Shown here: positions 1 to 19,630 of the stretch, piece by piece
How the letters are laid out: each line of letters starts with the position of its first letter
Numbering within the stretch: the stretch's first letter is position 1
DNA from: Mesodorylaimus sp. YZB2_4
Taxonomy: Eukaryota > Nematoda > Enoplea > Dorylaimida > Dorylaimidae
DNA length: 64,000 bases
Reading direction: 5' to 3'
Assembly (NCBI GenBank): GCA_030248295.1
Contig: JASANH010000900.1
Coordinates: 186,001-250,000 of the forward strand
Program-made: the position numbers and the translations under genes
Notes under the pieces: generated by a model
What the model was told of the DNA's origin: nothing
Databases searched by the model: none
What the model saw: the letters and a program-made list of their open reading frames with translations, nothing else

Positions 1-1226
1 AATGTGATTTTTCAATTTTCCATATCACATTGCCTCCCGCTGTTGTTCTATTGAAATAGAGGGCACCGTGGGTTGGTTTGTCATTTCGTGTAGAAACGGT
101 CCATGCACACCCACGAATGTCGGCACGACCTAGTGACAGGTCGAGTAGTTTGTTATGTTCCTCCCACTCCTATCGGCTACCGTCGACTGCTTGTTTCGTA
201 CTTGCATTGCCTCAACACACCTACTTTGACCATTGCGTGGGCAGGCAGCAACGAAAAGTCGATGAGCGTCTTGCTGTCGTCGGCGGTGGTGTAATTGTTC
301 CATGCTTTTCCTCATTTCTAGCTAGCCAGAGTGTAGTTATGCGCGTGGGCGAGTGGCTCGTGTGAACGGGGACCGGAAGAGGGTCGTTATTCCGATGGCC
401 AATATACACACGTTCTCGCTTATTCAACGTGAAGGCATCGATTAATGAGGCATATTTCAGCAACCGCCTTGACAAAGACTGGGTCGCGGCTCGATTACTA
501 TTCCTCCTCGTCGTACCAGGCAGTGCTCACTCATATCATAATTCCCATTCAAGCCTACTCTACTGAAGCAGTCTCGTAAAAATGTGTTTTCTTCGATTGA
601 ACGGTACAGACACAGGGGATGGCGTGAAAGAGACCGTTGGCCGTGCACATGGCTCGATTCGAGTAACTCCTAAAATGACCGCCCACCTGGAAAATTGCGC
701 AAACGTCGCTATGACGAGTCGAAATGTTGAACGTTCCTCCTTGTCCGCACTCGACTGTCATTATCAGCTAGGCGAGGGGTCGCCAGGGCGCCTGGTTACA
801 TCATTAGCTCGTTCCCGACTAAATTCTTGTAGCAAGATCGAAATTGAAGATTTCGCAAGTGCTATTTACGTCCTCTAACAAACACTAGTCTCCACGCCCC
901 TCCAAACTTAGCAGAGGATGTTTCCGCTTTTAGAAACATACTTTCCGTTTTACGCTCCTCGGGGGCACCTTTGATGGCAAATCATACTAATTAGGGGCTG
1001 CCTGGTGCTCGAGGGTTTGATTGCTGGCTTCGAAGGACTCTCTTAAGATAGCAGATAAATCAGTTCAGCCGGGACTAGTCGACCTCGCATCTCGCGGCGC
1101 TCATCGTGGTGCCAGTGAATCCCATATAAATAACGTGCCGGTGTCTGTTTTTCAGTCGGAGCCAGACGCTAGCTCAGAGCTTTTTCCCATTTTACTGATC
1201 CAATTTCCTTGGACGAGCTACGGGAA
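1..1226. other. intergenic, no gene recognised
   Basis: Short open frames occur on both strands, but none has a recognisable motif, a convincing splice boundary or a biased composition. The stretch directly before the receptor start at 1227 would hold its promoter and 5' UTR. I see no clear TATA box there. Confidence 0.4.
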
Positions 1227-3703
1227 ATGACTTTGGCTGATTGGAGCAATGATAGTGTGGCTGTGGTGGGCAACAACACGACTATCAACCAGGAAGTGTT
1301 CCAGCCACTTAATAGTGACCGTGTCCTCGTCGCCTTCACCATCTCGTACGTCCTCATATTCCTAGTCGGCCTAATTGGCAATGGCCTAACTTGTCTGGTT
1401 GTCCTCAGACGGCACTATGTCCATTCCCAAACTCCCTTCTATCTTAATTTGGCATTCAGCGATTTGCTCTTATTAGCCGTCGGGCTACCGAGTGACGTGT
1501 ACTTCTTTTGGCACCCTTCGCGTCCCCTGGGCGGCACATGGTTTTGTATACTGCGTGCTATAGTGACCGAAAGTGCTACCAACGCCTCCATCCTGACCAT
1601 AGTCGTATTTACTGCCGAGCGATGGATCAGTATTTGTCATCCGAGTAAATCGGCCTCCACTTTTCCCAATTCTGCTGGAAATGGATGGATATTCGGGCAA
1701 GGCAAGAATGGCAAATATGCCATAATTCTAATTTGGTTGACGGCATTGCTGGCGGCCTTGCCCTTGTCGGCTCAAGTGGGTGTAGTGCCCATAAATGACC
1801 AACCGGACGAGGGTATGTGTAACATTGTTGCCGATCGAGCGGTGCCCTATTCATTCGAAGTGTCCTCTGTCATATTCTTCGTTGTTCCAATGATATTGAT
1901 AACCGTATTTTACTCGTCAATCATTGTTCAATTGCGCAAAACCTTGGCCCGTCAGTCATCCGTCAGCGATAGTCCGCTCATGAACGCGGCTGGCAAGGCT
2001 CGTCAACAAGCAAAGGCCAGCGGAGCTGTTATCAAGATATTGAGTAAGTGGATGGGTGGAACAGAATGTGGGCAGGGGTGGGGCTCTCAATGACACTTTC
2101 TGACAGTCACATTAAATACAGCGAGACTGTTGGGAAGTAAGGTGCCCCCAATCACCATATGGTACGACACGGGCAGGAGTTTACTGGGGTCATATATCAT
2201 CTGCTCTCAAACTGCAAGCTGGCGCAGGTACCCTGAGCTGCTGTGTCACTCAGATCGCCAGCCACGCTTGACCAGAACCCCATGCGGATGTCAAAGTCTC
2301 TGCAGCCTCTTTTTCCCTCTCTACAGTTTGACATCTGTCTCGTTCCCGGAAACACCCCTTATCAATCCCATTTGTTATGCCTACAGCTTTCTATGACGAC
2401 CTGGTTCAAGTTGTTGCCACCGGACCGGCATTGCTGAATACTCTCATCTCATATTTTACAATATCTGATATCCTCTGGCTCTCATCAGAATCAAAACATG
2501 CAACAATGGTTTAGGTGTGTCCAAAATAGTCTCTTTAACCTTTGCCAGTGTGGGCACTTGTGTTTGGGAAATCGAATATGCAAAGCAAGAAACAAGAATA
2601 AATATTTTAGTAGGCCCTTGTGATCGCCTTTTTATGCATAATTTTCGTGCCTACAAGGAATACTTATGGAAATATAGCATGTTTTAAAAGGCTTCTTTCC
2701 AGCTGGCCAGCCCCCTGATTGAGTGATTAGGTTGTGATAAATTATTCTATACATTCATGCGTGGTCACACACCCACTCGACCTTACGTTCCCTCCTCTTC
2801 AATATCACATCACACAAATAATCCTGAAATAGAATTCGAATATTTTTTGTGCAGATAGGAAAGTTTCTTAGTAGGAATTTGCCAAATGCATAAGATAAGT
2901 GTAACATAATTCCATTTTTGGATGTTTCTGTTTCAGTCGCAGTTGTTGTGGCATTTTTCATATGTTTCCTTCCTCATCATCTGCAACGACTGTTGGCCAC
3001 GTACGTGAGTGCTACAGGCGATGCTAAATGGGTATCATTCTCGCAATTACTTTTCACCATATCTGGTCTTTCATTTTATATATCCACAACTGTGAATCCG
3101 GTTATTTATTGCCTTTTATCGAAACGATTTCGTTTCGCCTTGCAAAATCAACTTCTTTGTCGACGAAGGAATCGAAGAAATGCTCGACATTTTTCGAATG
3201 ATTTAATTTTATTAAACCGTCGAACTTTATTTATGAAAGCTCACACATATCAAAATGGATGTGCTACTGTGTACACAACGAAAAATCGTTTCCGTTATCC
3301 CATCTCTTGTCCATTAGCTAGAAAGCATGGTATAAACATGGCATTATTGCCCACCCATAATCGTCCACCAAGTGCGACACCTGTTCGACCAGAAACTTTA
3401 TCCGTTTCTTCAGTTTATGTACAACAAAATGGAAAAATACCCCATCCAAAGATTTCTGTACATTCTTCACCGACTAGTGGTCGACGTTGTTTGAAAAAAG
3501 ATTATCAAAATAATAACATTACCAAAGAAATTGGTCAGAAACAATCGAAATATAATTTAAATGTTATTTCAAATCACAGACATGCGAAAAATGTGGTGGA
3601 ACAAGCAGTGCACAGTGATTGCTGTAATGTATTTTTCGATGGTGATAAGCTAGTGATATCATTTGTGTCCGATGGTAAGGCTAAGCCAGGGAATAGCATT
3701 TGA
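1227..3703 (+). CDS. class A neuropeptide GPCR, pyrokinin/neuromedin-U receptor-like
   Basis: Seven-transmembrane receptor expected at the plasma membrane, coupling a peptide ligand to G proteins. Exon 1 is 1227-2043 and exon 2 is 2937-3703. The donor is GTAAGT at 2044 and the acceptor TTTCAG ends at 2936. The join is phase 1, and the product is 527 residues. The N-terminus has N-glycosylation sequons (NDS, NNT) before TM1 at about 33-58. TM2 carries NLAFSDLL (74-81). The DRY position reads ERW (131-133), followed by ISICHP. TM6 has CFLP (282-285) and TM7 has NPVIY (326-330). The TM2-TM3 segment and ERW/ICHP most resemble insect pyrokinin/CAPA and vertebrate neuromedin-U receptors. The start is the first ATG after an unconvincing upstream extension. 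The basic C-terminal tail is long, about 190 residues. The ligand is not provable from sequence alone. Confidence 0.88.
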
Positions 3704-4654
3704 CAAGGCAGTGGGGGCATGAGATTTCCATGTGCATGTGCATGTGCGTTGCACGTGAAGAGAAGGGTGGTTTTTACATTTACTGCGCTTGCAGTTATAA
3801 AAAACATGCTAATCGGGGTGCTGATTATAAACCCGCAAAGACCCATCGGAACACTCTCGAACACTCTCTTGTTGTGTACTGACTTATAATGGGTAGAAAA
3901 AGCAACTCTGACAAACAACGGGTGCCTAATTAGAAAGTTGTTATTCATTAGTGTTGTAGCACGCGATGAAATGGCTTGCTCGAGTCAATCCTGAGTATTC
4001 AATAATGAGAAGGACTGGGTGGGGAATGAACGCGACAAGGCGAATGGTGAGCGGTCTTGTTCTAGAAATAATGTTGTTTCATGTCATAAACAACAGGCAA
4101 GGGTCCAATTCATCATTAATGTGTGCGTCAGGGGAGTAAGAGTTTAAAGAAACGTGGGAAGCGCAAAGATGTGCTCGCACAAAGGATAACAATGTTTTCT
4201 GTTTTACACTGTACGTGGCATGTTGTGTGGACTGGGAGTAACCTGCATCGTTGTGCTATTAGCTAGCAGAAAGCAGATAGTGTGTACACAAACAGTACAC
4301 GCACGAGGACCAACACAGAGGGAACATATTCAATATTTCATTAGATCTACTGTGTTCAAGTCACCTCCTCGAATAGGCCCCGGAGCCCCGTTAGTGGGGT
4401 TACTTCTTAATGGCTCAGGCAATTCTTCTGCGTTGCACGGCTAAAATTCATTATCAAAATGGTTGATTTGGGTCTGCTGTTTGAATGACATAAGCTGCTC
4501 CCCCCAGGAGACTTACAGGAAACAGGGTACGTACTGCTTTGATAATATGCCCATCTATGTGAAGACGTGCAGCACTTAGCTATTAGCAGGTACCTACTAA
4601 TTATGTTCATAAAACTAAAGTACCTGCTCATACTGTATATCTCGTCTATTTGCA

Positions 4655-4765
4655 ATGGGGCACATTCGAAGGGGACTTAAATTTTTGAGGCGGATGCCTT
4701 CATATTTTTGAACTTTGACTGGTCCAGAATCAAGTATATAACCGATCAATTTTACCCTTGCAAAA
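4655..4765. repeat. dispersed repeat, copy 1
   Basis: It shares a string of words with 5064-5220: a GGGCACATTCG-like start, GAGGGGACTT, TATTTTTGA, a GGTCCAGAA/GGTGCAGAA block and AACYGATCAA. The order and spacing are similar, so this is probably a diverged duplication or two copies of an old transposon. No terminal inverted repeat was found. Confidence 0.45.
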
Positions 4766-4938
4766 GAAAAATATGGCGAGACTGAGTCGCATGTTTTAAG
4801 TAAGGCCCTGGGGGACATGTTCGACGAGGGGAAGTTCTGCTTAAACAAGATGTATCATATGTATAGTGTTTTCGTATGCACGCAGACATACTTTGAGTGT
4901 ATAAAGAAACTTATCCAGTATCTTTGCCAGAAAGAATG

Positions 4939-5063
4939 CATATATATATATACAGTATACATACATACAGTATATACCATAATATATCCTATATAATATA
5001 CAGTACGGATATACGGATGTGGTTGATACATTATTGCAAAGATAAACCGTATATATATATATA
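4939..5063. repeat. AT-rich (TA)n / TACAGTA microsatellite
   Basis: Runs of TATATA alternate with ATACAGTATA blocks over about 120 bases. It is simple-sequence DNA and explains the short open frames here. Confidence 0.7.
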
Positions 5064-5220
5064 ACGGGCCACATTCGGAGAGGACTTCAAGTTTTTTAGG
5101 TGGGTTATATTATATTTTTGAGCTTTCTGGTGCAGAAAAGGAAATCCTGAATAAGTATCTGCCATGAACTCTTAGAAGGGTCTCAGCTCCTGAATCAACT
5201 ATTTAACTGATCAAATCCAC
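5064..5220. repeat. dispersed repeat, copy 2
   Basis: Diverged direct relative of 4655-4765, with an extra insertion of about 40 bases between the TATTTTTGAGC block and the AACTGATCAA block. Confidence 0.45.
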
Positions 5221-6584
5221 ATTTTATAATTCCAGGTAATGAAATTATGAAATAAATACTGTATACATACATGATGATGTTCACACAAAGTTTTACCATT
5301 TTTTATAATGTACAATCATTCAAGCGCATTATCATTGACGTTTCCATGCTATGCTATGCTGTATTTACAATGCCGAAAAACTTATCAGCCCACTGAAATG
5401 GCTCAGCACAAATACGTGAAAATAGAATAAAATGGTCTATAAACAAAGGCATCTCTTGCCGAACGAGGTCATGACATTGAGGCATTGGCGGCCTCAATGT
5501 CATCATTTATCACGTGACGATTCAAACCATGTTTCTCACCCACAGGCGTCTAGTTCATCTTTAGAGAACGAAGTGCTGCATTGTGAAGCACCAGAGAATT
5601 AGTAAAAAGCTACACTCAGCGGGGGTATTCGTGCAGTTGTCTCTCATGCCATCGCATGCTCATGCTCGCTTTCGTCTTGCCCTGCTGGCCAGAAACTCAG
5701 TTCGAACTAAGATCGCATTATCCCATTAATTGTTTCCCATTTGTCCTTGAAAAGAAGCCAGCTGGCACCAGGACAAGTATCGTTTATAATGAAGCTTGCT
5801 GATGGATTATCAGACGGAGTCAAGCTAAGTCCCTTGGGAGTCCCCCTATGTCTGTGTTTCCCTGTTTAGATAGGGGGTCACCCACGAATGAGCTCAACGG
5901 GTGATCACCTTGTATCTAAAACAAGGATTTACATTTGAAAATGGGTTTGTGTTATGAAAAATGTGCGCGAGGGACGAACTAAAAAGATTTTCGTTTCACA
6001 AACAAAAAAGGGGACTGACTTGCAAGGGCTTGGGATGGTATTCTTGAGTATGCTCCCTGCGAGTTGTTTTTCACCAACCGTGCCCATTTCTGGTGTCTTA
6101 TTACATCTAATCTTTGAAATATTATATCCGTAATGAAATAAGTAAAATAAGGTCTAAGATCAATGTCTTCTAAAATGGCAAGTAGGCGAATGGAAGAAGT
6201 CATCAAAAGGCTGACACGGATCCAACTCGAGTAGTTGCTATGTTATCGAGCAGTGCATAATCCATTGTCCCAATCCCGTGCCCAGTGCTCGTCTCTGGAC
6301 GCCTGGTCTTACGAGTTACAGAGTATTATTGAGAAATAAAACGGATGTTGGGCGTTTGAGTTTGGAATAGATAGAAATCATCAATCGCCTCCCTTTTCCG
6401 CTCAAGGTCCGGAAAAACGTCGCGCGGAGTCCGAAATGGATGTTTGACTGGAGTGGAGAAGAAAAACTGTCACTCCCTCCTTTGTAATGGCCATTGGAAA
6501 AGAGTGCAATTGCAGAATCGCGAAACTCGTTTATCGTCCAACCATTCTGCTTAGTACTCTGTCCAAAATAGGTCCATTGCTTAT

Positions 6585-6830
6585 ATGACCACTTCTTGCA
6601 TGGATTCCATCAAAACAAGCAAACAAGTGGCTACCGATGGTGGAGCTGAGAGGAGACCCTTGCGATCACAAATTCGGTATTTGGGCAGAGCTATCGCCGA
6701 TTTCTGGTTACGATGGAGACAACGCCACTCGCAAGAAGCATTGAACTTAAGACTTGCCAAGGAAAGTAAAGTCCGCGAATCGATATCTTGGCCGCAGGAG
6801 ATGAATAGGAAACGATATATGATGAGTAAA
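6585..6830 (+). CDS. possible first coding exon of an unrecognised gene
   Basis: An ATG at 6585 opens a frame of about 82 codons that runs into AAAG followed by GTAAGT at 6831, a strong donor. The peptide is rich in Arg and Lys and includes a stretch rich in aromatic residues and arginine (FWLRWRQRH). I do not recognise it and find no matching downstream exon in the next 3 kb. It could be the start of a gene with a long first intron, or a chance open frame beside a donor-like sequence. Confidence 0.25.
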
Positions 6831-9800
6831 GGTAAGTCTTTTAATTTTTCTTCTCACTTCAGACGGGAACTTTAGCATTTTATAATTATTGGTAAAACTA
6901 ACTACTTTTCCAAAAGGGCTTCACCATGCATTTAGTGTTCGTGGTGCCCGTTAAGAGCATCAAGATTGTGTTTGGGGCAAGTTAAGCCAAGCAAAATTTG
7001 AGGCTATGGCTTCGGGCAAGTCAAAGAGAGTGGCAGGCAGTATAGGTCTGCTTTGTACACTGGGCCACACAATGACAGATACAAAAACACTGGCTTACAG
7101 AAAAATGTACTGATCGGGAGTTCCAGCACCTTGTTTCCTCAACCAGACAAACTGAATGGTGAGGCTGAAAATACTTCTATAAAGCAGCCAAGCTGGAAAA
7201 GTCAGTTGATTTTTGGTTTTTATCAGGATAGATGCCTGCTCCTTAAAAACTGCTCAAATAAATATACCACTGGGGATATGTACAAGCTGTACACTTACTC
7301 TGACCAGATTATTCATGGTTTATAATTTTATGACTGATTATGCTCGTGAAAACATGAGTTCACAGATTTCTTGTGGGCCCCACACAGAAATTTCGACAAG
7401 ACGACTTTCTTGGAAATGGAGTTTTACTTTGCGAAAAAGTGCAATATGTAAGCTTTAAAGTTCAATCGAAATAGCTCGCTGGGGTGCCTGATACAATATT
7501 AGCACGAGCTTGCTGCATTGTCCATGGGGCTCGTAGGAACGAAGCCAGGGACAGGTGCAAGCTGTTGTCATACGGGTGTTGTACTTTGGAATGAAAAACA
7601 GGAATTTGGGGTTGAGAACAACTCTGTTGGACTATTCGTGCAATACGACCTTCGAAAAGCCTAGATTGTCTGCTGTTTTTGGATACGCAAAGTTCATGAT
7701 CCTAGGCCTATCACTGGCCAAGGAACTGTACACTTTGTGCACTGACTGCACTGGTCGTGGCTGTGCTCGCCGGAGGCTTGGACCTTTTTTGAATGTCTAA
7801 ACTCACGCTTATGAGATTATGCGATAGCAAGGGAAACCAATTCTTCAATACAAGAAATAAAATAATAAAAGACGACCAGGCCACGACCCGAGCTCCAGTC
7901 ATACAGTGGGGCCCTAGTGACAGACACACTGGACTGTCCTGCACTGATGTTTGCCCTCGACATGCAGTGGGTACCACGCCATCATGATTGTGTCACTATG
8001 AGCCTTCTCTACCCTTTACTAATATCATGTGTCGATTACGACAGCATTTCATGCAGTCCTGGTCCAATATCCATAGCACGTCTCCGTATAAACATGCCAC
8101 CACCCTCGTCCCATGCATGGCATAGAGCGCATTCGTCCCTACTATGTAGAGACCCGCACCTAGTGTGCTTATCGCATGCACCCGAGCAAGCTATTATTCC
8201 TCAATCCCGATTCCGATGTCCAGCAGAATAGGCCAGAAAATAAATCTTGTCAAAGAGCACGAGGCGTTTTCGCTTTTCGTGTCTAAAGCGGAAATGTGTG
8301 TTTAGGGCCAGGCACGAAGTATGACCAAAAAGGGAAGGATCAATAGGCAAATGCACATTCGCTTCTGTTTTCCCAGTCAAAACGAGCTTTCTAGACTGAA
8401 ACGCAATGACCCTACTAAGGCAAGCGTATAAATCTGATAGATCCCTATTGGCCCGTCTGCCTTTCGCATTGTCATGTAGATGAGCTAAGCAGGACCAAAT
8501 TTCAAAATCGTGTAGAAAAATTGTAATTTTTTATCTTCCAGATGCATCAAGATACAGCGTAGCCGTTTGCCCAGAAGAAGCCAACGATTGGCCTTTTATT
8601 GATGACTAAACAAAAAAACAAGTCATTTGATGACTCACGATCAGAATGTGCACATTTTGCTTCCTTATCCTGTGCATGTTCTCTAAATCTGCTTGATTGC
8701 GGCAAGTACACTTGGCTTTTGTACAGTTTGATGAATGACTGGTGAGTTTTCTATTTGGATGGAAGAATTCGGAAAATGAAGATGTTGCTGACTTCTCCGG
8801 CAAGAACTCACTTGGTGCACCAGATAACACAGCACATGATCAGAATGACACCGAAACTCACTATACTTGAGGTGGGGTCGCACTCCGTCTCACTTTACAC
8901 TGCACGCAAGGTCATACTAAGTGCCATGCCACCCACCCCCTGTTTCTGCCTACAGCACTGTGCTTCTATGATTCACGCTGCCTTAGTTTTCTCTCCTTGC
9001 CCGCTGCGCTACTCGGCCTCCCATCGAAGGACACAATTTCACCAACATAGCATATATTTAAGTGCACATTGCGTTTTCCACCGAGGAGATAGAAAAATAA
9101 AGTATAGAACAGCAAAAATCCAAGCATGGCCCATCGCGCGCACATTCACATTAGATAATGGCAAAAGCGCTAACAGAAAAGTACTAGCAACGTCAACAAA
9201 TTATGCCCAAATCCGGTCATAGTCTCCTGTACACTTATGGCACCAGAATTCATGCGATGTGTTTCGTCAAAATCAAATTCAATGATCACGCAAAAAATGA
9301 TACATGCGCAGAGAAAGAATTCCTAATAAGACAGTGGAAACGCGCGTAAGTTTAAGCTCTACAAGGTGATAAAGGAAGAAAGGATACGATTCATAAATAG
9401 CAAAATCCCCACAAAAAAACGCATTTCATTTTCACATAATACGCTAGTATAATACAGGCTTGCCGTGAACCTAAAATCTTAGGTTCCATAAAAAAGTAAA
9501 GCCCAACACACTTTTTTTCGTCTTCTCTTCTCAACTATATAATTTGTTTAAAAAACGACCGAAACTTCGCGTACATATTTCAGTAATAACACGAGAATGC
9601 CCTGTAGCGAATACTGTCAATGTATGTTAGTATACAGAACAAGAAGATGAAAACGATGCCCGTCAACAAAAAAAAGAACAGGAAGATGATAGAGAAAGCC
9701 GCGTACCATTTTTACCTGCATTTCTCAGAGCGTCGGAAAGAAGAGAAGAAACTTGAATAGATAAAAAAGCCGTCAGACCAACAAAATAGAGGCTCATCAC

Positions 9801-10193
9801 AGAAACGCACTCTGGTTATTCCCTCATAATTATATTATTTGCACTACCTACTTTCCCCCACGACCTCATAAAATACGAAAATGCTCAGTTGTAAGAAAAC
9901 GCTGCCCAAAAAATGATGGCCAGTCTATGCAAAGGCGAGAGGTGGCTTACTGTAACCGCTAGCTATGCCACTATTCTAGGTGGCCAAAAAACCGTAAGAA
10001 AAACATACGAAATGCATGGATACGCGGGCGCTGCATAAAGCTCGCTGGGGTAAAGGAAAAACTGAAGAGAGACGTACATTATTCAAGGGTAAGAAAAAGC
10101 AATCCATGCATCCATTTTGGGAAACTGCCCGTGCAATTTGATTTCAATAAATTGATCGAAAACACCCCCAAAACGAAATATGATGGCCCGTTT
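6831..10193. other. intergenic, no gene recognised
   Basis: No motif-bearing open frame, RNA gene or clear repeat was found. The segment near 9300-9900 is rich in A and looks non-coding. The right edge is the 3' flank of the minus-strand GATA gene. Confidence 0.35.
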
Positions 10194-16189
<5,996 letters not shown>

Positions 16190-16999
16190 AACTGTAAGCC
16201 TAAAATACAAACACACATCATTTCGGTATGGTCGGGAATGAACCAAAAAAACTCCAAACTACAAACACTGCCTTGGAGGGGGAAGGACGCGACGCTAAAA
16301 CAAGGCCAGGCGCCGACGTGGCGCGAATTCGATATGCACCAAGCGCTATGCAATGGCTCGACACAGCTTATAGATCGGCTGGTGCCTAGTTTTTCCAACC
16401 ACCCGCCCGCCCGTCCGTCCAACCGCACGTCTAGTAGGCAGAGAAGGGAGGAGGAAACGGGTGGGGGCGACATACAACCAACAGTTGGCTAAAGATGTAC
16501 TGCACACAACAACCATTCAATGACGATCAAACGCAACTGATTGTCACCAAACGCCCCGTCAGAGGACCACAGAAAATACGAGACGAGTGAGAAAATGCAA
16601 ACTGCCACCATTCACTACGCTCGCCACCAAACAGTCGGGCCCCGCCAAAAACAACTGCACCCAACTCGCCGACCAGCATGCTGCTCGTCGAAAATGGGCA
16701 ACACCCACTTCCTTTACACTGCTACAGTCAACCCGCTGATGGTGTTTGCCCAAAATGGTAATGGTCAGGCCGAATACAAAAGGCCAACCGAGTGCATAAA
16801 ATGCATTCTCTCACGAGGCGCTCGTGCCAATCGCCGAATCGAATCTAGCCGCAAAAGCGCCTTTTATTGTAAAGGGAATAAGTTTTAGGCGATAAAAGGG
16901 CTGGCCCGAAATTCGATCGACAAAAGCGTTGCCCATTTTACAGTAAGAAAAGGCGCCATAAGAAGCAAGCAGAGAAAAGGTGACGACATTCTACTTACA
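16190..16999 (-). promoter_or_regulatory. GATA gene 5' UTR and first intron
   Basis: On the minus strand an acceptor (TATTTTAG) lies at 16200-16201, and a good donor (GTAAGT) spans 16998-16993 with its exon ending at 16999. This implies a leader exon starting upstream of 17000 whose 5' edge I cannot fix. The DNA around 17200-17500 is comparatively GC-rich and may be promoter. Confidence 0.5.
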
Positions 17000-19487
17000 C
17001 GTTCGATGACACACTTTGATAATTGGAGGTGGGAAAACTAGCGTCGTCGAGCAGCTTTCATATCTGCCCAATGCACGACCAGTCGATGGCGACTGTTGAT
17101 AATTCGTACACGAACAATGTTTCCTCCTTTTCGAACGCCGGTTTTTATTTTTCTTCTCCTAACAACTCCTCTTATGTATATTACGAGTTGCCTTGTACAG
17201 ACTCGCCCTCTCGAAACAAGAAGTAGCAGCGAAAGAAGAAATATTTTACCAAAGAGCGCACGTCAACACGATTCCAACGAGACGCGTCACCGCAGAACCA
17301 ACACCAACCTCTCCCAAACCCACCGCCAACACTGGCATGGGTGGAGTCATCGGGGTCACGTGACCGCGCGGGCGGCCAATCAGTGCGAAGCGCGTGGGCG
17401 GGAATTAGCCACGAGGGGGAAAGCTTATCGAAGCGAAAAGAGGCAATTTGGAAAACAAAATGAGGTAAAGCGATTGCGGGCGCTAATTGCGGCGCCATCG
17501 AATCGAAACCATGAGGGAAATGTGAGCTGGCTTAGATGGAGACGAGGCACTTGGTCGAGTTTGCCTCCAAGGACATTTTTCTCCTTGCCGAATTCTGACT
17601 TGATGGATGAGGTTGGCCGATCGACGACGACCAGGCACCATTGCCTGCCTTCCTACCTACACACCCAATGAATGCGCATGCACAGTTTTTTGCTCCCGAA
17701 GAAAATTCTTTTCCTAAACTAGACTAGATGAGAACGTTTAGGGCGAGAACAAAAGGTGGTGCAGTTGGTGGCCGCACTTGTGATTCGGCAACCGAACAGT
17801 TTGGCTGGAACGAAAAGTAGTACAAAACTAAAACAAACAACTCGACTACCCCGAGTCATTACGAAAAGTTTAAAAAGAAAACGATTACTAGTATAAAGTT
17901 TTTCTTGCCTTGTACCTCCTCACCTGGCGCATACCCCATCTCGCACAAATTTGCTCTGTACTACTAAACCAATGTACGATTTTCTAAAAATTTATGCAAA
18001 CTGACCTGCCAAAATGCCCGAGGCCAATAAACGACGACGACAAAGTGGAAAAGCGTCATAATGTAAAATAGACCTCGCAACGAAAAACAAACCGAGTGCA
18101 AAGGAATAAAAAACAGGGCAAGACTGAACACTAGCACCAAGCTAGCATCACTATTTATAGTGGCACGAAAGAAGGAAATATTGAATTTTAGATAGATAGA
18201 GTAGGAAAGAGATGTAAAAATAAATCCGAGAAGTTTGATCGGTCTCAAAAATATGGCTCCTCAAAACTCAGATAAGCATGTACGGACATTAATTGAGTAC
18301 GTACCTCCTTTTTTCTTCCTCTTATCTTTTCAAAGGCTAAAGTAAACGAATCGTATCGGCTGGCTTGTAGTCGGTCGGCTCTCGGCTGGCTGATGCCCGC
18401 TTTGATTTTTGGTTTCGAGAAAGAGGGAGCAGAAATCTGTTAGAATAGAATTTTAATTAAAGCTCAACCGTTTGTGAGATAAGAGTGAGGAGCAGTGGCG
18501 AGGATGGAACAATATTCACGGCCGATTTCAGACTGATGCCCATTTAGTCCACCGAAAAGCAATTCCCGTTTCGGGATTAGACCCGTTTTGACAAACCAAA
18601 CCAGTGCAGCCCGTTAGAAAATTTGAAATTCTTATCGCACGTTTCCTCATTTTTCATCTCCGGTCTCAACCGAAGTGGAAAATAGATGGCTTTCCAATAA
18701 TCAACAACCCGCCCGTCCACGATTACTGTAACATCTGGCTAACGATTCACGCTCGTCGAGCGCGCCTCGCTCTTCTTTACATAAACGGCCATTGCAAAAT
18801 TTTGCTTTTTCACAATTTCGAATGAATCGTTTCCAATCCAAATCTCGAGACACCATTCGGCTTAGTGACCGTCAAGGCTTCTGTTTATGACTGGTCACCC
18901 AGCTGGCAGATTCGGGGAGACAGCGAGTTGAGTCATGGCACGATGAGGCAATGAGGAGACGAATGGGCAGGGTGGGTGCTCAATGCATTCCAGTCTCACT
19001 CTTGCTTCTCGTGGATACCTGACGATCGCTGCTGTGAAACCCAGGGCGGATCCTGCGACATGGACGCTCCTGCTGCCTTTCGTCGCAGTGAATCTTGAAA
19101 CTTGAATTTGTTCTTGACAGGGACATGGTGTTAGCTGAAGGAATATTACCACACAACGAGTGTATGACAGGGGTCACTTTTAGAAGTCTGCTGCTTTGGA
19201 GTTACGAAGTGCCTAAATGGCCAGTACGAGTATGTTCCCGTCTGAACAGGTGACGAACTAGAAGAGACACCACTGAAGTATGTAAACCCAACAAGGTTTT
19301 TTGGTATAATTGTTATATCTACAGTATAAAATTGTCCCGTTTAAGTTTAGGCAAAACTCCGACGTCAAAATCTTAGCGGCTGACAGAAATAGAAGAATGA
19401 GCGCGTCAATTTCAAAGTAAAGAGCAAGACCAAAGACTTGCAGACTGCAACAATCGTGTGAGCTGCTTAAGCTACAGTTGGTTGCGT

Positions 19488-19630
19488 TCAAATGCATACG
19501 CAAGGTCTGAGCATTACGCATTGCAATTTGGATGCGTATACACGCAAGCATACGCATAAGCATTCTACCTGGTGTACGCATAAACGCATACGTAAACTTG
19601 CTTGTACGCAATGCTTACACTGCGTGCAGT
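19488..19630. repeat. TACGCA/TGCGTA-rich interspersed repeat
   Basis: The words CATACGCA, TTACGCA, GTACGCA and their complements recur about ten times in 140 bases, in both orientations. The arrangement resembles the subterminal repeats of a DNA transposon, but no termini or target duplication were identified. Confidence 0.5.

Larger units (their letters stand above)
3704..6584. other. intergenic with diverged repeats, no gene recognised
   Basis: No coding region is supported. The stretch contains two diverged direct copies of a repeat (listed separately) and an AT-rich microsatellite between them. Confidence 0.4.

Noticed and set aside
16190-16246. Upstream extension of the GATA start codon
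   Set aside because: The extension crosses a good acceptor (TATTTTAG) and lies in the first intron; the ATG at 16189 is the first in the exon.
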